Positions 58,863 to 64,000 of a DNA stretch of 64,000 bases are shown here, piece by piece. The notes beneath the pieces are model-generated. The model was not told where the DNA came from and searched no databases. It saw only the letters and a list, made by a program, of their open reading frames with translations. Both the position numbers and the translations under genes were made by a program. Numbering within the stretch: the first letter of the stretch is position 1; every line of letters starts with the position of its first letter. The stretch comes from Streptomyces sp. NBC_00461 (GTDB lineage: Bacteria > Actinomycetota > Actinomycetes > Streptomycetales > Streptomycetaceae), in the NCBI RefSeq assembly GCF_036013935.1, contig NZ_CP107902.1, positions 434,001 to 498,000 of the forward strand, written 5' to 3'.

Positions 58863-59870
58863 CTATCCCGGCGGCTCAACGCGGGGATCAGACAGGTAGT
58901 CCTGCACGACCGTCTCAAAGCTGGGGTCGGGCCGCAGGCCGAGAGCGGCGGCCCGTCGGTGGTCGAAGACGGCCGGCCATGAGCCGACCATGGCCTCCAC
59001 GAGCGGGTCGGGGGCGATCGTCACCAGGTCGGCAACCGCGTCGCCGGCCATCTCCCGCAGCGTGGCGAGTATCTCGGCAATAGAGACGGTGAGGGCGGGC
59101 AGGTTCACCGGCATGGGGCCGTCGAGGCGACCAGCCCCGGTGCCGCGTTCGGCCTCGGCGATGCGGAGGATCCCGTGGATGGTGCGGCGCGGCGAGGCCA
59201 GAGCCACACGCAGGCCGGGGTCGACCGGGCAGACGGCGGGCAATCCCGCGAGCGGTTCGCGGACGATGGCGGACACGAAGCCGGAGGCTGCCGCGTTCGG
59301 CCGTCCGGGCCGAACCGCAACGGTCATCAGCCGGGCAACACGTCCGTCGATGAAGCCGCGGCGGGTCATGTCCGCGATCATGTGCTCGCACATCAGCTTC
59401 TGCGTTCCATAACTCGACTGCGGCAGCGGCAAGGTCGTCTCACTCACCACCGGCGGCAGAGGCATCCCGGGCGGGGAGCCGTAGACGGCGAGGCTGCTGG
59501 CGAACACCACCCGTGTCCGCGGCCCGCCGGCGGCCAACTGCGCCCGGGCCGCGTCCAGCACGGCGCGGGTGGCGTCCACGTTGGACCGCATGCCGAGGTC
59601 GAAGTCGGCCTCGCACTCGGCCGACACCGCCGCCGCGAGATGAAACAGCACATCGACCGGCGTCGCGAACACCTCATCCAGGCGGTCGGCCAGGTCACCG
59701 TGCACCACCTCCATGAGCGGGTCGGTACGCCCCTGCGAACCGGGCCACGGCACACGGTCGACCAACACCAACCGAGTGATCGGCACGCCGGCGAACACCC
59801 GCGCCCGCAGCAGGCTCCCGGCCAGCAGACTTCCCAGGAACCCCGACGCGCCCGTGACCACAACCCGCAC
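58863..59870 (-). CDS. NAD-dependent epimerase/dehydratase (DenD-like)
   Basis: The 335-residue protein starts VRVVVTGASGFLGSLLAG with the GxxGxxG NAD motif (7-13), and has HLAAAVSAECEADFDLGMRS, the catalytic SSYGTQKLMCEHMI (YxxxK) and TVAVRPGRPNAAASGFVS. This combination is closest to D-erythronate dehydrogenase and related sugar-acid dehydrogenases, but a sugar-nucleotide epimerase cannot be excluded. The GTG at 59870 has GAGGAGG at six bases. No other sugar-acid catabolic gene (kinase, isomerase) is adjacent. Confidence 0.82.
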   Translation of the reverse strand: MRVVVTGASGFLGSLLAGSLLRARVFAGVPITRLVLVDRVPWPGSQGRTDPLMEVVHGDLADRLDEVFATPVDVLFHLAAAVSAECEADFDLGMRSNVDATRAVLDAARAQLAAGGPRTRVVFASSLAVYGSPPGMPLPPVVSETTLPLPQSSYGTQKLMCEHMIADMTRRGFIDGRVARLMTVAVRPGRPNAAASGFVSAIVREPLAGLPAVCPVDPGLRVALASPRRTIHGILRIAEAERGTGAGRLDGPMPVNLPALTVSIAEILATLREMAGDAVADLVTIAPDPLVEAMVGSWPAVFDHRRAAALGLRPDPSFETVVQDYLSDPRVEPPG

Positions 59871-60139
59871 CCGGCACCTCCTCGCACGGCGACTGCCACC
59901 CCCACGATGCCGCACCCGACTGACCCCCGACAGCCCGCCCTACCCTGCGCACCCCCACAGACACGCCCCTGGGCACGTCCAACGGCGGTTGCAATGCGGC
60001 GGCCGACGCGGGCTGCCGCGCCGCCTCCGAACACCGCGCACCCGGGCACCAGCCGACCTCTGCGGAACCATTCAGCGCCGGGCGCGCAGCCGCGATCGTA
60101 GGCATGACGACGTACCAGATCGGGAGGGTTCCGACCCGG

Positions 60140-60390
60140 TTATCGGAACCTTGGGGTCCGGAGCATGCCCTCGAACTGGGTGACAGCAGGCTCGGGATCC
60201 TGGGCCTGGGTGAGGTCGATCGAGGTCCATGCCACCAACGGCCCGTTCGGAGCGTCGATGACGACGACTCGAATCTCGTGGTCGGGCTGGAGACCGACGC
60301 AGTCCTTGTCGGGATCCGAGTCGGTCGTGGGACAGCCGAGTGATCCGTCCATCGGTTCATTGGTCGTGCCGGTCAGTTTGCGACAGCAGC
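60140..60390 (-). pseudogene. C-terminal fragment of an unknown protein
   Basis: Leftward reading gives DGSLGCPTTDSDPDKDCVGL, QPDHEIRVVVIDAPNGPLVA and WTSIDLTQAQDPEPAVTQFE, ending MLRTPRFR. Codon use is strongly Streptomyces-like, so this was or is coding. No start codon with a ribosome site is found; the upstream part becomes basic and low-quality beyond 60390. Function unknown. The gap 59871-60139 to its left holds nothing recognisable. Confidence 0.4.
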
Positions 60391-60805
60391 GGAGATGTGC
60401 GATTCGATCGCCACGGTTTCCGTGCCGCACGAGGCGCTCATCCAAACGTCGTGTCCCGACTACGCATGACCGACCGACGGCACGCCAGTCGGGCACCGCG
60501 CACTTCAGTCGGCGGTTCGGGCGCTCGCGAGGCAGTGGGCGGCAACGGCAAAAAGTCTCCGTGTCCGTCCTGATGCGAATACACCGCTCGAGCCATGAAA
60601 GCCAAAGGCCCGAGCGACGCCTCGTTGGGGATGCTGTTCGCAAGCTGATCGAGATTCCGGTCGTCACCGTCGGCAAGCTGCGGTGAAACAGACCCGGAAG
60701 CGCGGAGGCGGCCGACGCCGTGCAGGCGCGACGGCAGCCACTACGCAACCGTTCGCGCCCACGGCCACGGAGATGGCAGAACTGGCAGCCGCTTCCGTGC
60801 CCCGG
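60391..60805. other. Intergenic region, no supported gene
   Basis: Base composition is lower in GC than in the rest of the window, and both strands have only short readings. A rightward GDAVRKLIEIPVVTVGKLR near 60628 ends in a stop at 60686 but has no start context. It may be the tail of a lost gene. Confidence 0.3.
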
Positions 60806-61795
<990 letters not shown>

Positions 61796-61939
61796 GCCGT
61801 GTCCCAGCCTTTCTTGCACACTCGTACGACGTTCGGACGGCACCAGGCCCTCATCCCTCTGGCAACGGATTCCGCCGCCCGACATCCTGTGGGCACCGGA
61901 CGGCGGGGGCCTCGTGCGCCACGGTGTCTCCGACGCTAC

Positions 61940-61966
61940 GACTTGAAGCGCACTCCAAGGCAAGTC
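61940..61966 (-). promoter_or_regulatory. MerR-like operator upstream of the aldo/keto reductase
   Basis: On the minus strand CTTGGAGTGCGCTTCAAG (61959-61942) is an 18-bp dyad of the kind placed between -35 and -10 at MerR-family promoters. It is nested in a second dyad GACTTG ... CAAGTC (61940-61966). No merR gene is in the window. Confidence 0.6.
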
Positions 61967-62180
61967 GGTCCTTCAGGCGACGGAGGCTTTTGGAGCGAGC
62001 ACGGTGCTGAACGGGCTACTGGCCAGGGCGGACGCTGCCGGGCTGATCACTTGGGTGGTCAACGTCGATTCCACGATCAGGCGGGCCACCTCATCGATCA
62101 TGCCTGGAGCCTGGTGAGGTGGTCGGTGTCGAGGCTGACCGCCCCTGGACGGTGGGAGGCATTCATGATCGGCTTGGGAC

Positions 62181-62558
62181 ATGAGTTCTTTGATACGCCA
62201 TGTCACCATCGACGCCGCCGACCCGTTCGTTCTTGCGGGCTTTTGGGCGCAGGCCCTGGACGGCTCGCTGGCTGATGACGACTTTCCCGGGGATCCGGAA
62301 GCCGTCGTCACGAGTGCTGCTGCCACCCTGCTGTTCGTCAGGGTCGATGACCGCAGGACGGTGAAGAACCGCGTGCATCTGGATCTCCAACCCCAGGACC
62401 GCACCCGGGACGAGGAGGTCGAGCGCCTGCTCTCGCTCGGTGCCACGGTTCAGGGGGACCACCGGAGGCCGGACGGAACAGGGTGGGTGACGTTGTATGA
62501 CCCCGAGGGCAACGAATTCTGTGTGGAACGCAGCGGGGCGGAGCTGGCGAACGGTTGA
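62181..62558 (+). CDS. VOC-family (glyoxalase-like) protein
   Basis: The 125-residue protein reads LIRHVTIDAADPFVLAGFWA, VKNRVHLDLQPQDRTRDEEV and WVTLYDPEGNEFCVERSG, the two-beta-alpha-beta-unit pattern of Glyoxalase_6/VOC proteins with the C-terminal PEGNEFC motif. Roles range from lyases to antibiotic-binding proteins, and none can be chosen. The ATG at 62181 fits the family start, although the ribosome site is weak. It stands alone. Confidence 0.85.
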   Translation: MSSLIRHVTIDAADPFVLAGFWAQALDGSLADDDFPGDPEAVVTSAAATLLFVRVDDRRTVKNRVHLDLQPQDRTRDEEVERLLSLGATVQGDHRRPDGTGWVTLYDPEGNEFCVERSGAELANG

Positions 62559-63091
62559 TGTCCCTGTCGCCTGGCCCGGTTACGCCTGTCAGATTCGGAG
62601 CGACGTGCCGGACCTGCTGGACGTGCTGGACGTGCTGGAACAGCCTTGCGGGACATGGCGTTGGTTCGTGGCGCAGGCCAATGCCGGGAAAATCAACGTG
62701 CCTTGATGTGAATCGGTCGGATACCGTGCGGGCCATGTCGAGTCCTGAGTCAGACAACCACTGAGCTCGTAGGCCTGTCGTCGTGCCGCATTCTGCGGCC
62801 GGGCGAGGGTGCCCTTGGGGCTGGCCGCGGTGACGAGAGGACCTTCTCGTGCTTCTCCTCACCTCGGAGCCACTCGATGCCTCTCCCGCTGTATCTGCTT
62901 GCCATGGCGACATCGAGGGACGCCGCAGGCTCACCGAACGTGCCGCAGCACTCCGATCGCCCACACCGCCGGTGCCGACCAGTCGCCCACGCAGCCGCAG
63001 CCCGTGTACGCGATGCTGCCGGGCTTCCAGAGGCGGGTGGTGGCCTGCCGTGAGGGCGTGGTCGAGGGCTGCTTTCCGGGCCGATTTCCGG
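62559..63091. other. Intergenic region with a nonamer repeat and short coding-like tails
   Basis: A 9-bp tandem repeat GACSTGCTG (three copies, 62611-62637) encodes DLLDVLDVL in a rightward reading that ends FVAQANAGKINVP at 62705 but lacks a start. Near 62772, TAGGCCTGTCGTCGTGC resembles one arm of the inverted repeat at 33579. Leftward, directly after the permease stop, a coding-like stretch (PGSIAYTGCGCVGDWSAPAV) ends at 62932 without a start. None is a supported gene. Confidence 0.4.
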
Positions 63092-64000
63092 CTAGTTCTT
63101 CGGGACCGCATCGCCGGCGGGCGCGTCTCCGCGGCCGTAGTGGTGGGTGGTGAACATGTACAGCAGGCCGACGCCCAGTACGACGGCGCCGCACAGCAGC
63201 ACGATCCAGTTGTCGTACCAGGGCTCCTGCGGATTGCGGGCCCAACTGATGTTGATGATGGCGAAGATGCCGTACGCCAGTGCCGTGGCGTTCACGGCGA
63301 TGCCCCAGCGGCCGAGGGTGAACTCTCCTGCGGGGCGCCAGCCCTTGAGCCGAGCGCGCAGTGCGGCCAGGACCACCATCTGGAAGGAGGCGTAGATGCC
63401 GAGGATCGCGAAGGAGACGATCTTGGTGAGGGCGTCCTCGGAGACCAGTGAGCCGAAGGCGATGAGCATGGGCACCACGGCGGCCACGAGGAGTGCGTAG
63501 CCGGGTACGGCGCGAGCGTGGGAGAACTGGCGCAGCAGCCGGTGCCCGACGATCATCTCGTCGCGGGCGTAGGAGTAGATGAGCCGTCCGGCGGCGGCCT
63601 GGAGGCTGATGGTGCACGACAGGAAGGAGATCAGGACGACGGCCATGACCAGCCGGGCTCCGGTCTCGCCCATGGCGTCGTACAGCAGGTGGACCACCGG
63701 GTCGGTGTCCTTGCCGGAGATCACCGCGCCGATGTCGGTGACCGACAGGAGCAGCGACATGCAGGTGAAGGTGGCCGCGGCGCCGCCGATGTAGATGGTG
63801 CGGCGCATCGCACGGGGGATGACGCGGCCGGGGTGGGCGACCTCCTCGGCGGTGTCGCCGCACGCCTCGAAGCCGTAGTACTGGTAGAAGCCGATGATGG
63901 CGGCCGCCAGGAACGCCGGTGCGTAGGAGCCGTTCTCGGAGATGCCGTAGGTGTCGACGATGACGCCGATGCCGTGGGCGCGGTGGGTGGACAGCAGGTA
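63092..64000 (-). CDS. APC-family amino acid permease (N-terminus beyond window)
   Basis: The visible 302 residues cover about eight hydrophobic segments of an APC transporter. The frame enters from the right edge as HRAHGIGVIVDTYGISENGS, then FYQYYGFEACGDTAEEVAHP (the conserved E with GD/AEE motif), YIGGAAATFTCMSLLLSVTD, LVMAVVLISFLSCTISLQAA and GRLIYSYARDEMI. It ends with a short hydrophilic tail. It should import an amino acid or amine by symport. The start and first helices lie beyond 64000, and no substrate can be assigned. Confidence 0.88.
   Translation of the reverse strand, partial: YLLSTHRAHGIGVIVDTYGISENGSYAPAFLAAAIIGFYQYYGFEACGDTAEEVAHPGRVIPRAMRRTIYIGGAAATFTCMSLLLSVTDIGAVISGKDTDPVVHLLYDAMGETGARLVMAVVLISFLSCTISLQAAAGRLIYSYARDEMIVGHRLLRQFSHARAVPGYALLVAAVVPMLIAFGSLVSEDALTKIVSFAILGIYASFQMVVLAALRARLKGWRPAGEFTLGRWGIAVNATALAYGIFAIINISWARNPQEPWYDNWIVLLCGAVVLGVGLLYMFTTHHYGRGDAPAGDAVPKN

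Noticed and set aside
60104..60343. Plus-strand small protein starting MTTYQIGRVP
   Set aside because: The minus strand of the same stretch has much stronger coding character, and the plus reading has no ribosome site.
62932..63091. Possible ribosomal peptide tail with YTGCGCVGDW after the permease gene
   Set aside because: No start codon with a ribosome site, no modification enzyme nearby, and the frame is simply the continuation of a shadow reading; kept only as an unexplained coding-like stretch.

Overview
The window looks like a chromosomal stretch of a Streptomyces species, probably from an accessory-rich region. GC content is very high and third positions are almost always G or C. Many genes start with GTG or TTG behind GGAGG-type ribosome sites. 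The gene families are typical of the genus: WhiB, SpoIIE-type phosphatases, ECF sigma factors with SnoaL tails, LAXTG surface proteins, COG4315 lipoproteins, secreted glycosidases with ricin-type lectin domains, and many decayed insertion sequences. No rRNA, tRNA or CRISPR array was seen.

Layout. From 1 to 9.1 kb a leftward block (GH15 glycosidase, cyclase-family hydrolase, gluconokinase, GMC oxidoreductase) sits next to rightward genes for a DUF389 membrane protein, an aldose 1-epimerase and a cation/proton antiporter. This set suggests oxidative use of glucose through gluconate. From 10.1 to 14.7 kb lie envelope genes (DUF6529 membrane protein, COG4315 lipoprotein, a frameshifted LAXTG surface protein) framed by two complementary halves of one ISL3 transposase in opposite orientation, which suggests an inversion. 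A giant PAS/GAF/histidine kinase/receiver/SpoIIE protein fills 15.3-18.9 kb. An ECF sigma factor with its CU044_5270-type partner follows, then a decayed transposase carrying a CAGGAG microsatellite, then a RIO kinase. From 23.7 to 37.8 kb secreted glycosidases (GH43, GH29, GH35) suggest breakdown of fucosylated galactan or arabinogalactan. A large TPR membrane protein, an alpha/beta hydrolase and an Lrp-type regulator are interspersed.

The most coherent system lies between 38.7 and 51.1 kb. Three sigma factors of the ECF41/SigJ type, a WhiB regulator coupled to an orphan cytochrome b (qcrB), a cupin and an NmrA-like oxidoreductase appear to share one promoter code. TGTCACA-N16-GGTC occurs exactly upstream of four transcription units, and close variants occur upstream of two more. 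The three sigma factors have each lost a different part of the ECF41 signature (WLPEP in the linker; DGGGK and NPDKL in the SnoaL tail; or the whole tail), so they may form an interdependent or partly decayed network. A LuxR-type LAL regulator, an NTF2-like protein and an XRE/DUF2975 pair lie between them.

From 51.9 to 58.4 kb at least three mobile units abut one another: an IS5-type element, a unit with perfect 16-bp inverted repeats around a transposase plus a CehA/McbA hydrolase, and a unit with 33-bp imperfect inverted repeats around a serine hydrolase, a TetR regulator and a transposase. The last 5 kb carry a sugar-nucleotide-type epimerase, an aldo/keto reductase with a MerR-like operator, a VOC protein and the C-terminal part of an amino acid permease.
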